Of a stretch of 64,000 bases of DNA, positions 16,698 to 25,493 are shown in pieces. Position 1 is the stretch's first letter. Every line of letters starts with the position of its first letter. Both the position numbers and the translations under genes were made by a program. Location of the stretch: the NCBI GenBank assembly GCA_000230955.3, contig CP007060.1, forward strand, positions 1,612,001-1,676,000, in the 5' to 3' direction. The stretch is from Halobacterium sp. DL1 (GTDB taxonomy: Archaea; Halobacteriota; Halobacteria; Halobacteriales; Halobacteriaceae). Below the pieces are notes generated by a model that had not been told where the DNA came from, searched no databases, and was given only the letters and a program-made list of their open reading frames with translations.

Positions 16698-18249
16698 AAC
16701 GGGCGACTGGGTGGGCGACTGGAGCGCCCGCCGCGCGACGCTCTCCCCGGACGCTGACGCGCTCACGGACGCGACCACGGGCGAGACGTGGACGTACGCC
16801 GACCTCGACGCTCGCGCCAATCGGACCGCGCGACTGCTCGACGAGTTCGGCGTCGCCGACGGCGAACGAGTCGCAGTCGTCTCCCGGAACCGTCCCGAAC
16901 TGGTCGACCTCCTGTTCGCCTGCGGGAAGACGGGTGGCGTCCTCGCGCCGCTGTCCCACAGGCTGGCACCGCCGGAGCTCGCGGAACTGCTCGACTCGGT
17001 GACGCCCGGACTCGTGGTCGTCGAGGAACCGTTCGACGAGGACGTCGCCGACGCGCTCCCCGACGACGTGGACGTACTCTCGCTGCCGACCGATGGCGAC
17101 CACGCGTGGTCGGCGTTCGGTGAGGCGCTCCCGGCGGACGACTCGCCGGTGGAGACGGCCGACCTCTCGACGGACGACCCGTTCATGTTCCTCCACACCG
17201 GCGGTTCGACGGGCACGCCGAAGGAGACGGTGCTCACGCACGGGTCGGTGACGTGGAACGCGACGAACACGGTGACTGCGTGGGGTCTGCGTCCGGGGGA
17301 CGCGACGCCGATGGTGTTCCCGATGTTCCACACCGGCGGCTGGCACGTGCTCACGCTACCGCTATTCCACGTCGGCGGACACGTCGTCGTCGCCCGTGAC
17401 TTCGACCCCGGCGAGGTGCTGGGCTACGTCAAGTCCTACGACGCGAGCGTGCTGGTCGCCGTTCCTGCGGTCCTGCGGATGATGACCGAACACGACGACT
17501 GGGCCGACACCGACCTGTCGTCGCTGCGGTTCGCGAAGAGCGGTGGCGGGCCGTGCCGGCAGGCGGTCATGGAGACGTGGTGGGACCGCGGCGTCGACCT
17601 CTCCCAGGGGTACGGCCTCACGGAGTGCGGCCCGAACAACTTCTCGATGCCCGACGCCTGGCCACGGGAGAAGGCCGACAGCGTCGGCGTCCCGGCGATG
17701 CACGTCGACGCCCGTATCGTCGACGACGAGCGCGACCTCGTCGAGCAGGGTGAGGTCGGCGAACTCGAACTCCGCGGCCCGCACGCCGCCGCGGGCTACT
17801 GGCACGCGCCCGAGGAGAGCGCCGAGACGTTCGACGTGCCCGCCGTCGACGACCCGACGACTGTCTCGGAGCGAAGCGGCTGGGTGTCGACAGGGGACCT
17901 CGCCTGCCGGGACGCGGACGGCTACTACTACATCGAGGGCCGCAAGAAGAACATGTTCGTCAGCGGCGGGGAGAACGTCTATCCGCCGGAGGTCGAGGAC
18001 GCACTCGCGGACCACCCAGCCGTCGACGAGGTAGTCGTCATCGGCGTCCCCGACGAGACGTGGGGGACGGTCGGGAAGGCCGTCGTGCAGGGCGACGAGT
18101 CGCTCACGCTCGACGACATCGACGCGTTCCTGGAGGGTCGCCTCGCGCGCTTCAAACACCCACACCACCTGGCGTTCGTCGACGAGATGCCCACCAGCGG
18201 CCCCTCGAAGATAGACCGCGAGGCTGTCACCGATGAGTTCGGCGACTGA
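16690..18249 (+). CDS. AMP-forming acyl-CoA synthetase
   Basis: A 519-residue member of the ANL superfamily that activates a carboxylic acid with ATP and CoA. Core motifs are present: FLHTGGSTGTPKETVLTH (phosphate loop, about residues 164-180), YGLTECGPNN, and the hinge region GWVSTGDLACRDADGYYYIE then GRKKNMFVSGGENVYPPEVE. The C-terminal catalytic lysine appears in GPSKIDREAV. Coupling with the hydrolase upstream and an ABC importer downstream suggests activation of an imported or hydrolysed acid. Chain-length or aromatic specificity cannot be judged from sequence alone. Confidence 0.88.
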   Translation: MTETGDWVGDWSARRATLSPDADALTDATTGETWTYADLDARANRTARLLDEFGVADGERVAVVSRNRPELVDLLFACGKTGGVLAPLSHRLAPPELAELLDSVTPGLVVVEEPFDEDVADALPDDVDVLSLPTDGDHAWSAFGEALPADDSPVETADLSTDDPFMFLHTGGSTGTPKETVLTHGSVTWNATNTVTAWGLRPGDATPMVFPMFHTGGWHVLTLPLFHVGGHVVVARDFDPGEVLGYVKSYDASVLVAVPAVLRMMTEHDDWADTDLSSLRFAKSGGGPCRQAVMETWWDRGVDLSQGYGLTECGPNNFSMPDAWPREKADSVGVPAMHVDARIVDDERDLVEQGEVGELELRGPHAAAGYWHAPEESAETFDVPAVDDPTTVSERSGWVSTGDLACRDADGYYYIEGRKKNMFVSGGENVYPPEVEDALADHPAVDEVVVIGVPDETWGTVGKAVVQGDESLTLDDIDAFLEGRLARFKHPHHLAFVDEMPTSGPSKIDREAVTDEFGD

Positions 18250-18254
18250 ACAGA

Positions 18255-18266
18255 GAAAACGTTTTC
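18255..18266. promoter_or_regulatory. 12-bp palindrome ahead of HTH_10 regulator
   Basis: GAAAACGTTTTC is a perfect palindrome centred 41 bases before the regulator ATG at 18302, at the position of the promoter. It could be an operator for autoregulation. Inferred from symmetry and location. Confidence 0.4.
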
Positions 18267-18301
18267 AACGTGCTATGCTACACTCCGGTTAGCAGCGAAC
18301 A

Positions 18302-18997
18302 ATGATTAACGTTAGCATGGAGATGGAGCAGTACGACTGCCCGTTCGTCCATGCGAGCGATCGCCACGAGGTCGCGTTCTCCTCGGTCCACTGCGACACC
18401 GGCCCGGACCGCACGGAGGTCCGGATGGTCGCCGAGGCCACGGACCGCGACGCACTCGAATCCGGGCTCTCTGCCGTGCGGAACAACGAGGGCGTCCGTG
18501 ACTACGAACTGTTCTCGAAGGTGGACAACGTCGCGAAGTTCCGGACCGTCGTCGGTCCGACGGCCGCGATGGGCGTCGTCCACGACCACGACGGCTACAT
18601 CACGGGACCGTTCTACGCAGAGGCGGGCACCGAGACGTGGCACGTCGGCTTCGACGAACCAGACCGTGCGGACGGCGCGCTCGCGGCGCTCGAGCGCAGC
18701 CACGAGTTCGACGTGGTGGGCCGCGACGACACGGACGAGGCGGAACTCCACCAGCTCGTGCAGAACGCGGGCGCGGCGATGACGCTCATCGAGGGCTGCC
18801 GGGACCTTTCTGACGTCGAACGCCAGACGCTGGAGGCCGCCGTCACGGACGGCTACTACGAGAATCCGCGGGACGCCACGCTCGGTACGCTAGCGGACCG
18901 CTTCGACGTCTCGAAGCCCGCGGTGTCGAAGAACCTCCGGCGCGGCGAACAGAAGATGATCCAGCGCGTCATCGAGGCCATCGAGAACATCGAGTGA
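18302..18997 (+). CDS. HTH_10 (Bat-type) transcriptional regulator
   Basis: A 231-residue protein with an N-terminal sensing domain (about 1-165) and a C-terminal HTH_10 domain (about 170-231): LSDVERQTLEAAVTDGYYEN, then LADRFDVSKPAVSKNLRRGE. This domain defines the bacterio-opsin-activator family, common in haloarchaea. It lies between the acyl-CoA synthetase and the first LIV transporter, so it probably controls one or both. A palindrome precedes it. The ligand is unknown. Confidence 0.85.
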   Translation: MINVSMEMEQYDCPFVHASDRHEVAFSSVHCDTGPDRTEVRMVAEATDRDALESGLSAVRNNEGVRDYELFSKVDNVAKFRTVVGPTAAMGVVHDHDGYITGPFYAEAGTETWHVGFDEPDRADGALAALERSHEFDVVGRDDTDEAELHQLVQNAGAAMTLIEGCRDLSDVERQTLEAAVTDGYYENPRDATLGTLADRFDVSKPAVSKNLRRGEQKMIQRVIEAIENIE

Positions 18998-19063
18998 ACG
19001 TCGCCCCGCTGTTCACATGTTAACCCGGCCGTATTTGCAGGAAGCGTAACAGAGTAGGTGAGT

Positions 19064-20422
19064 ATGACGGGGATTGGCACGTCACGTCGAACCGTACTGA
19101 AGACACTCGGCGCAACCGGCGCCGCCGGAATCGCAGGCCTCGCGGGCTGTTCGGGGCTCGGAGGGTCGGAGAACCCAGATACAATGAAAATAGGTGTGAT
19201 GCAGCCGCTGTCGGGGAACATCGCGTACTACGGACAACAGGCGCTGTGGGGCTTCCTCTCGGGGCTCGCCTACAAGGGCGACACCGACCCCATCGCGGAC
19301 CCGTCGACGGGGAACCACGAAGTGGACGTCGGGGGGACGACCTACGAACTCGTCGTCCGCGACTCGAAGTTCTCCGCTGACGAGGCGCAGTCCATCGCGA
19401 ACAACCTCGTCACTGACGAGGAGGTTGACATGCTGTTCGGGTGTGCGTCCTCCACGGCCGCACGCCGCGTCGTGAACAACGTCCTGAGCGCCACCGACAT
19501 CCCGTACATGGCGGGGCCGGCGGCGTCCGCCGACCTCACGGCCAGCAGCGAGACGTGTAGCAACCAGCTGTTCCGCGCGAGCGAGAACACGGCGATGGAC
19601 GCCCGGAGCGGCGGGAAGTACGTCGCCGAGGAGTCCGACGTCAACAGCGTCTACCTGTTCGGCGCGGACTACTCGTTCGGCCGCGCGGTCGTGAACAACT
19701 ACAAGCGAGTTCTGCAGGACGCGGGCGTCGAGATCGTCGGCGAGCGCTACGTCCAGCGCGGCCACTCCGAGTGGGAGGGTCTGCTCCAGCAGGCCGAGGA
19801 GGCGGGCGCCGAGGGCGTCGTCGGCGGCTTCACCGTCGCGACGCTCCCTGCGATGTTCTCCCAGTTCCTGCAGGGGGACTACTCCTACCGGCTGTTCGGC
19901 GGGTTCGCGACTCGCATCTCCAACGCCGTGCTCGGCCAGACGCTCCAGGGCGTCGTCGGCAAACCGCTCACGCAGGAGAAACTCGACGGCGTCAAGGCCG
20001 GCCCGTTCACGACGCGTTACCACTGGAACCAGTACGACAACGACATCAACAGCGACTTCGTGGAGATGTACTCGAACGCCTACGGGACCGTGCCGGACCT
20101 GTTCAGTTCCGGGACGTTCACCGCGGCGTCCGCCATCGTCCAGGCCGTCAACGAGGAGAGTTCGACGGCAGCCGAGGATATCCAGGCCGGCCTGACGGGG
20201 ATGACGGTGACGGACACGCCGAAAGGCGAGGGCGGCTACACGTTCCAGGAGTACAACAACCAGGCCCGCTCCGAGATGACCATCGCGGACGTGGTGCCGA
20301 CCAGCGACGAGTGGGCGGACAGCTGGAACGCCGCCATCATGCCGAGCGAGCCGCTCTCGCGGGTCTCCGGCGAGGAAGCGACGATTCCGAAAGACGGCGA
20401 CCAGATGACCTGCTCGCTGTAG
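19064..20422 (+). CDS. LIV/HAAT-family ABC transporter substrate-binding lipoprotein
   Basis: A 452-residue periplasmic-binding-type protein anchored outside the membrane. The N-terminus has a twin-arginine signal (TSRRTVLKTLG, about residues 6-16) and the lipobox LAGC, after which the mature protein begins with a Ser/Gly linker. The mature part MKIGVMQPLSGNIAYYGQQ is the standard opening of type I binding proteins for branched-chain amino acids, amides or urea. The ATG at 19064 is preferred to a GTG six bases upstream. It is followed directly by both ATPases and both permeases, a complete importer. Confidence 0.9.
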   Translation: MTGIGTSRRTVLKTLGATGAAGIAGLAGCSGLGGSENPDTMKIGVMQPLSGNIAYYGQQALWGFLSGLAYKGDTDPIADPSTGNHEVDVGGTTYELVVRDSKFSADEAQSIANNLVTDEEVDMLFGCASSTAARRVVNNVLSATDIPYMAGPAASADLTASSETCSNQLFRASENTAMDARSGGKYVAEESDVNSVYLFGADYSFGRAVVNNYKRVLQDAGVEIVGERYVQRGHSEWEGLLQQAEEAGAEGVVGGFTVATLPAMFSQFLQGDYSYRLFGGFATRISNAVLGQTLQGVVGKPLTQEKLDGVKAGPFTTRYHWNQYDNDINSDFVEMYSNAYGTVPDLFSSGTFTAASAIVQAVNEESSTAAEDIQAGLTGMTVTDTPKGEGGYTFQEYNNQARSEMTIADVVPTSDEWADSWNAAIMPSEPLSRVSGEEATIPKDGDQMTCSL

Positions 20423-21193
20423 ATGCTGCGCACGCGGGGATTGACCCGTCGATTCGGCGGCCTGGTCGCGGTCGACCACGTCGACTTCGAACTCGGCGAG
20501 AACGAACTGTGTTCGCTCATCGGCCCGAACGGCGCCGGGAAGACGACGTTCTTCAACCTGTTGACGGGCGTACTCGCCCCCAGCGACGGCACCGTCGAAC
20601 TCCGTAGCGGGGACGGCTGGCGGGACGTGACCGCCGCCGGCCCGGCCGAGACGGCCCGGATGGGCATCCACCGGTCGTACCAGATCACGAATATCTTCCC
20701 GACGAACACCGTCCTGGAGAATGTCCGCGTCGCCGCGCAGGCCGACGCCGACACGGGTCGGCGGTTCTACCGCAACGTCAACGCCTTCGACGACCACGTC
20801 GAGGAGGCCTACGACATCCTCGACCGCGTCGACCTCGCCGAGGAAGCGGACACCGTCGCGGAGAACCTCAGCCACGGTGCAGCCCGCCAGTTAGAGGTCG
20901 GCGTCGCGCTCGCGGGCGACCCGGACGTGCTCCTCCTGGACGAACCGAACGCGGGCGTCTCCAGCGAGAGCGTCGACCGCATCGTCGACCTCATCGAGGA
21001 CGTCGCCCGCGACCACGCCGTGCTGCTGGTCGAACACAACATGGACATAGTGATGAACGTCAGCGACAGGGTCGTCGTCCTCGACCGTGGGTCCGTCATC
21101 GCCAACGACCCGCCCGAGGACGTCCGCAACGACGAGGAGGTCCGCCAGGCGTACCTCGGCGGCTACGAACGAGAAGCGGAGGGGCGGCCATGA
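20423..21193 (+). CDS. livG: LIV-type ABC transporter ATP-binding protein (LivG)
   Basis: A 256-residue ATPase starting immediately after the binding-protein stop. Walker A GPNGAGKT is at residues 34-41 and Walker B is in DVLLLDEPNAGV. The signature is unusual (NLSHGAARQLEVG instead of LSGGQ), as is common in LivG. With LivF it powers the HM permease pair. It ends with a 4-base ATGA overlap with livF, a sign of translational coupling. Confidence 0.92.
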   Translation: MLRTRGLTRRFGGLVAVDHVDFELGENELCSLIGPNGAGKTTFFNLLTGVLAPSDGTVELRSGDGWRDVTAAGPAETARMGIHRSYQITNIFPTNTVLENVRVAAQADADTGRRFYRNVNAFDDHVEEAYDILDRVDLAEEADTVAENLSHGAARQLEVGVALAGDPDVLLLDEPNAGVSSESVDRIVDLIEDVARDHAVLLVEHNMDIVMNVSDRVVVLDRGSVIANDPPEDVRNDEEVRQAYLGGYEREAEGRP

Positions 21194-21885
21194 GCTTACT
21201 AGAAGTCGAGGGCGTCCACACGTACTACGGCGAGAGCCACGTCCTCGAAGGCGTCTCCCTCGACGTCGAGCGCGGCGAGGTGGTCGCACTCGTCGGCCGG
21301 AACGGCGTCGGGAAGACGACGACGCTCCGGTCGATACTCCAGTTGACGCCACCCCGCGAGGGCGACGTCCGCTACGACGGTGAGAGCCTCGTCGGACTCG
21401 ACACCCACGAGGTGGCAGACCGCGGCGTCGGGTGGATTCCCGAGGACCGCCGCGTGTTCGCCCACCTCACCGTCGCGGAGAACGTCCGCCTGTCGGTTCC
21501 CCAGGGCAGCGACGAGGAGGCGGGCCTCGAAACCGCCTTCGAGGCGTTCCCGGACCTCCGCGACAAGCGGAACCGGGACGCCGGAACGCTCTCCGGCGGA
21601 CAACAGCAGATGCTCTCCATCGCACGCGGCCTCGTCGGCGAGAACGACCTGCTGCTCGTCGACGAACCCAGCGAGGGACTCGCGCCGCTCATCGTGCAGA
21701 ACGTCGCCGACGCGCTACGCGAAGTGGCCGAGGACACCACGCTGTTGCTGGTCGAACAGAACCTCCCGCTGGCCCTCGACCTGGCGGACCGCTTCTACGT
21801 CGTCGACCACGGGACGGTCGTCGACGAGGGGACCACGGAGGGCGTCACGACCGACGACGAGCGCTTCCGGAGGTTGTCGGCATGA
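21190..21885 (+). CDS. livF: LIV-type ABC transporter ATP-binding protein (LivF)
   Basis: A 231-residue ATPase with Walker A GRNGVGKT at residues 36-43, signature LSGGQQQML and Walker B LLLVDEPSEGLAP, the classic LivF pattern. It overlaps livG and livH by 4 bases each. It forms the heterodimeric motor with the preceding ATPase. Confidence 0.92.
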   Translation: MSLLEVEGVHTYYGESHVLEGVSLDVERGEVVALVGRNGVGKTTTLRSILQLTPPREGDVRYDGESLVGLDTHEVADRGVGWIPEDRRVFAHLTVAENVRLSVPQGSDEEAGLETAFEAFPDLRDKRNRDAGTLSGGQQQMLSIARGLVGENDLLLVDEPSEGLAPLIVQNVADALREVAEDTTLLLVEQNLPLALDLADRFYVVDHGTVVDEGTTEGVTTDDERFRRLSA

Positions 21886-22859
21886 TCGGCGCTATCGCCG
21901 CCTTCCCGGACCCGGCAACCCTCTTCGAGGTGTTCGTCTCCGGGCTGGCGAAGGCGTCGCTGTACGCGATGATGGCGCTCGGTCTCACCCTCATCTTCGG
22001 TCTACTCGGCGTGCTGAACTTCGCACACGGGTCGCTGACGATGCTCGGCGCTTACATCGCCGGCCTCGTGATGGTGACGTTCACCGGCAGCGCACCCGCA
22101 ATCGCGCTGTTCGTCGTCGCCGCCGTCGTCGCGGGCGTGCTGGTCGGCGGCGTCGGCGCCGCGATGGAGGTCGGACTGATACGGCGACTGTACGACCGGC
22201 CGCCCATCTACCAGATTCTCCTGACGTTCGGCGTCACGCTCGTCATCGACGAACTCGCGCGCATCGTCGTGCTGTTCTACGGCATCCAGCCGAACGCGGA
22301 CTGGCGCACCGCAACCCAGACGAAACCGACGTCGATGGGCGGGTCGATGGACCTGCTCGGCGCCTCCATCGGCAACCTGGAACTGTTCCAGATAGCGTGG
22401 GGCGTGGCCACTGTCGTCGCCGTGTGGGCGTTCCTCAACCGGACGCGCTACGGCCTCGTCGTGCGCGCGGGCAGCGAGGACGACGAGATGGCGGCCGCCC
22501 TCGGCATCGACGTCCGACGGGTGTTCACTGTCGTGTTCGCGCTCGGCGCCGCCCTCGCCGGGTTCGCCGGCGCGCTACTGATGTGGGACTCCGTCTGGGG
22601 CGCAAGCGTGCCGCTCGCCTCCGAGACACTGCTCCCGGCGTTCGTCGTCGTCATCGTCGGCGGCCTCGGGTCGTTCCGGGGGTCCGTCCTCGCAGCGCTG
22701 CTCGTCGGCATGGTCGACGCGGTGATGACCCACGTCTTCAACCTGGGCATCATCAGGTTCTCCGGCCTCTCCGAACTCACCATCTTCCTCATCCTCGTGG
22801 GCGTGCTCGTCGTGCGCCCGCAGGGCATCTCCGGGTTAGCGGAGGTGGGGGGCCATTAG
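21882..22859 (+). CDS. livH: LIV-type ABC permease (LivH)
   Basis: A 325-residue inner-membrane permease starting at the ATG overlapping the livF stop. It shows about eight hydrophobic helices and the family stretches GLTLIFGLLGVLNFAHGSL and PAFVVVIVGGLGSFRGS. It ends at the TAG at 22857-22859, whose first T is also the last base of the proposed AUU start of livM. Confidence 0.92.
   Translation: MIGAIAAFPDPATLFEVFVSGLAKASLYAMMALGLTLIFGLLGVLNFAHGSLTMLGAYIAGLVMVTFTGSAPAIALFVVAAVVAGVLVGGVGAAMEVGLIRRLYDRPPIYQILLTFGVTLVIDELARIVVLFYGIQPNADWRTATQTKPTSMGGSMDLLGASIGNLELFQIAWGVATVVAVWAFLNRTRYGLVVRAGSEDDEMAAALGIDVRRVFTVVFALGAALAGFAGALLMWDSVWGASVPLASETLLPAFVVVIVGGLGSFRGSVLAALLVGMVDAVMTHVFNLGIIRFSGLSELTIFLILVGVLVVRPQGISGLAEVGGH
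22841..22847 (+). promoter_or_regulatory. strong Shine-Dalgarno pointing to a non-ATG start of livM
   Basis: GGAGGTG at 22841-22847 is fully complementary to the archaeal 16S rRNA 3' end (CACCUCC). The GGAGGT core ends eight bases before ATT at 22855. No ATG, GTG, TTG or CTG occurs in the livM frame between the upstream in-frame stop at 22837 and the CTG at 22942, so this site decides the start. Confidence 0.65.
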
Positions 22860-24135
22860 CACCGAGACGGTCGGGAGCGGGGACGCGACCGACACGGAGA
22901 CGACCTGGGTCCGCCAGTACGCCCGCGACCACGTCGCCCACCTGCTGGTGGTTGCGTTCTTCGGCGTCTACCCGCTGATATACTCGTTCTTCGGTGGTGT
23001 GGCCGAGTTCGAGGCGTTCCTCCCGAAGACGGAGACGATGATTGCGGTGTTCTACTTCGGCCTGTTCGCGATGAGTTTCGACTTCATCAGCGGCTACACG
23101 GGCTACCTGTCGTTCGGTCACGCCGCGTTCTACGGCACCGGCGGCTACTTCGTCGTGCTCGTCGCCAGTGGCAAGATTCCGTTGCTGCCCGCGCAGACCC
23201 CGTTCATGGTGAGTCTGCTGCTCGCCGGCGTGCTCGCCGCGCTGCTCGCCGTCGTCATGGGGTCGGTGTCGTTCCGGCTCTCCGGCGTCTACTTCGCGAT
23301 GATCACGCTCGGATTCGCGCAGGTGCTGTACGTGCTGATGCGGGACTGGGACTACCTCGGGTCGAACCCCCGTGACGGCGTCTCCGTCAGCAACCAGCTA
23401 CACCCTCAGGGCTTCGAAATCGGGGTACCGGGCGTCGACGCGCTCAACTTCGCCATCGGGCCACTCCGGGGGGACGAACTGGAGTTCCTCTTCCTCGACC
23501 TGGGGGCGACGGAGGTGTCCTACTACATGGTCGGGCTGGTCGTGCTGGTCAGCTACCTCGCGATGCAGCGGATGGTCCACTCGCCGTTCGGGCGCGTGCT
23601 CGTCGCCATCCGCGAGAACGAGGAACGCGCCCGCGCGGTCGGCTACGACACGTTCCGGTACAAACTCGCGGCGTTCGCCGCCAGCGGCTTCTTCGCCGGC
23701 ATCGCGGGCGGCCTGTTCGCGGGCTACCGGCGGTCGGTCACGCCCGAGAACTCGCTGTACTTCCTCGTCAGCGGGGACGCGCTGCTGGCGTCCATCATCG
23801 GTGGGTTCGGCACGCTCGCCGGCCCGCTGTACGGTCGGCTGTTCGACCGCTCCATCCGCGAGTTCCTCTCGAAGACCGGCGGCGGTGGTGGCCTGCTGCC
23901 GTTGCTCCGGGACCACGTCCCGTCTGGCGTCCTCGACACCCCAGTCGTCAACGGAATGACCGTCGGCCAGGGCATCGAGACGTTCCTCAACGGACACGCC
24001 GCGCTCTACCTCGGCGTCGTCTTCGTCGTGTTCGTGCTGTTCGTCCCCGGCGGCCTGCTCGGGGCGGTCCGCGACCGCCTGGGCGGCACCGTCGCGAAAC
24101 GCCTTCCCGACTACCTCGCCAACTTCCGACGATGA
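22855..24135 (+). CDS. livM: LIV-type ABC permease (LivM), probable ATT start
   Basis: Membrane subunit pairing with LivH; 426 residues if read from ATT at 22855. That start gives an N-terminus reading (M)STETVGSGDATDTETTWV, the acidic cytoplasmic tail expected of a haloarchaeal LivM, before the first helix (HLLVVAFFGVYPLIYSFF). The classic LivM stretch GYTGYLSFGHAAFYGTGGYF and RENEERARAVGYDTFRYK are present. A GTG at 22948 is the alternative but would start inside the first hydrophobic segment and lacks a ribosome site. Family assignment is firm; the start codon is an inference. Confidence 0.88.
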   Translation: MSTETVGSGDATDTETTWVRQYARDHVAHLLVVAFFGVYPLIYSFFGGVAEFEAFLPKTETMIAVFYFGLFAMSFDFISGYTGYLSFGHAAFYGTGGYFVVLVASGKIPLLPAQTPFMVSLLLAGVLAALLAVVMGSVSFRLSGVYFAMITLGFAQVLYVLMRDWDYLGSNPRDGVSVSNQLHPQGFEIGVPGVDALNFAIGPLRGDELEFLFLDLGATEVSYYMVGLVVLVSYLAMQRMVHSPFGRVLVAIRENEERARAVGYDTFRYKLAAFAASGFFAGIAGGLFAGYRRSVTPENSLYFLVSGDALLASIIGGFGTLAGPLYGRLFDRSIREFLSKTGGGGGLLPLLRDHVPSGVLDTPVVNGMTVGQGIETFLNGHAALYLGVVFVVFVLFVPGGLLGAVRDRLGGTVAKRLPDYLANFRR

Positions 24136-25145
24136 CAGTCTCCCTGACCGGCTACGGCGTCTACACGCCCGAGGAAGTCCTCACCGGCGAGGAGATCGCC
24201 GCCGAGAGCGGCATTCCCGAGGACGTCGTCGTCGAGAAGATGGGCATCCGCGAGAAGCACGTCTGTCCGCCCGACGACGACCACGTCACGGACATGTGCC
24301 TGAAGGCCGCAGATGACGCGCTCGCCGATGCTGACATCGACCCCGCGGACATCGACCTGGTGCTGTATCACGGCAGCGAGTTCAAGGACTACGTCGTCTG
24401 GAGCGCTGCCGCGAACGTCGCCGAGCGACTCGGCGCGGAGAACGCCTACGCGACCGAGAGCTACACGCTCTGTGCGGGCGCGCCGCTGGCGCTCCGCCAG
24501 ACGCGCGCCCAGATCCAGACCGGTGACGTGGACACCGCACTCCTGGTCGCCGCGAGTCGCGAGGAGGACCTCGTGGACTACGGCGACGAGGACGCGTCGT
24601 TCATGTTCAACTTCGGGAGCGGCGCTTCCGCGTTCGTCCTCGAGGGCGACGCCGGCGACCGCGCGCGAGCGGTCGTCCACGAGAGTGCCGCAGTCACGGA
24701 CGGCAGTTTCTCCGAGGACGTAATCATGCCCGCGGGTGGGTCGAAACACCCGCCGACCCACGATACGGTCGACGCCGGGATGCACACGCTCACTGTCGCG
24801 TCCGACGACATGAAAGAGCGCATCGCGCCCGTCAGCGGCCCGAACTTCCTCTCGGTCGCCGACGACGCCCTGGAGAAGTCCGGGCTGACCCGAGAGGACG
24901 TCGACTTCGTCGCGCTCACCCACATGAAGCGGTCGTTCCACAACTGGCTGACCGACGAACTCGCTGTCGACACAGATGGCCACCACTACCTCGATGGCTA
25001 CGGCCACGTCCAGAGCGTCGACCAGGCGCTCGCGCTCGACGAGGGACTGGAGGGCAGAAGCGTCGAAGCGGGCGACACGGTACTCTTCCTCGCGGCCGGC
25101 ACTGGCTACACCTGGGCGGCGACAGTGCTGGAGTGGCGCGGCTGA
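24132..25145 (+). CDS. KAS III (FabH)-like 3-oxoacyl synthase
   Basis: A 337-residue thiolase-fold protein. Residues around SYTLCAGAPLALRQ contain the presumed nucleophile Cys114, and LTHMKRSFHNWLTDEL with DGYGHVQSVDQ corresponds to the His/Asn end of the KAS III active site in altered form. Haloarchaea do not use a bacterial-type fatty acid synthase, so the enzyme probably condenses or transfers CoA esters rather than building acyl-ACP. It overlaps livM by 4 bases and so belongs to the transport operon, which links it to metabolism of the imported compound. Confidence 0.72.
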   Translation: MTVSLTGYGVYTPEEVLTGEEIAAESGIPEDVVVEKMGIREKHVCPPDDDHVTDMCLKAADDALADADIDPADIDLVLYHGSEFKDYVVWSAAANVAERLGAENAYATESYTLCAGAPLALRQTRAQIQTGDVDTALLVAASREEDLVDYGDEDASFMFNFGSGASAFVLEGDAGDRARAVVHESAAVTDGSFSEDVIMPAGGSKHPPTHDTVDAGMHTLTVASDDMKERIAPVSGPNFLSVADDALEKSGLTREDVDFVALTHMKRSFHNWLTDELAVDTDGHHYLDGYGHVQSVDQALALDEGLEGRSVEAGDTVLFLAAGTGYTWAATVLEWRG

Positions 25146-25157
25146 ATCGGCTCCCGG

Positions 25158-25493
25158 TCAACCCACCTCCGGTACGGGTGGGTCGAAGTCGGCGTCGTCG
25201 CGCCGGACGTTCTCGACGGCCTCGACGCCGAAGCCATCGGCGAGCGCGCTGCGGCCCGCCGCCTCAGCGTTCGGCGCGTCCTCGACGTCGAGGGTGACCG
25301 CCACCGTCGCGTCGACCTGGAGGTCGTTGAGCCGTGGGCGGAGGTTCGTCACGTCGACGCTCTCGACGCTCCTGACGGCAGCGATTCGTTCGACGACGCC
25401 CTCGGCGCCGCTGTCGAGGTCGCCGCTGTCGTTGCGCGGTACGTGCATCGTGACGTCCGCGACGACGCGGACCGCCTGGCAGGTCGTTGCCAT
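25158..25493 (-). CDS. hypothetical small protein
   Basis: A 111-residue acidic protein from the ATG at 25493 (MATTCQAVRVVADVTMHVPR). It alternates beta strands and helices in a ferredoxin-like pattern (VERIAAVRSVESVDVTNLRP, LQVDATVAVTLDVED), like small ACT or CBS-adjacent domains, but I see no ligand motif. It converges on the KAS III-like gene. The frame is open upstream, but that part has out-of-frame composition. I do not recognise the family. Confidence 0.5.
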   Translation of the reverse strand: MATTCQAVRVVADVTMHVPRNDSGDLDSGAEGVVERIAAVRSVESVDVTNLRPRLNDLQVDATVAVTLDVEDAPNAEAAGRSALADGFGVEAVENVRRDDADFDPPVPEVG

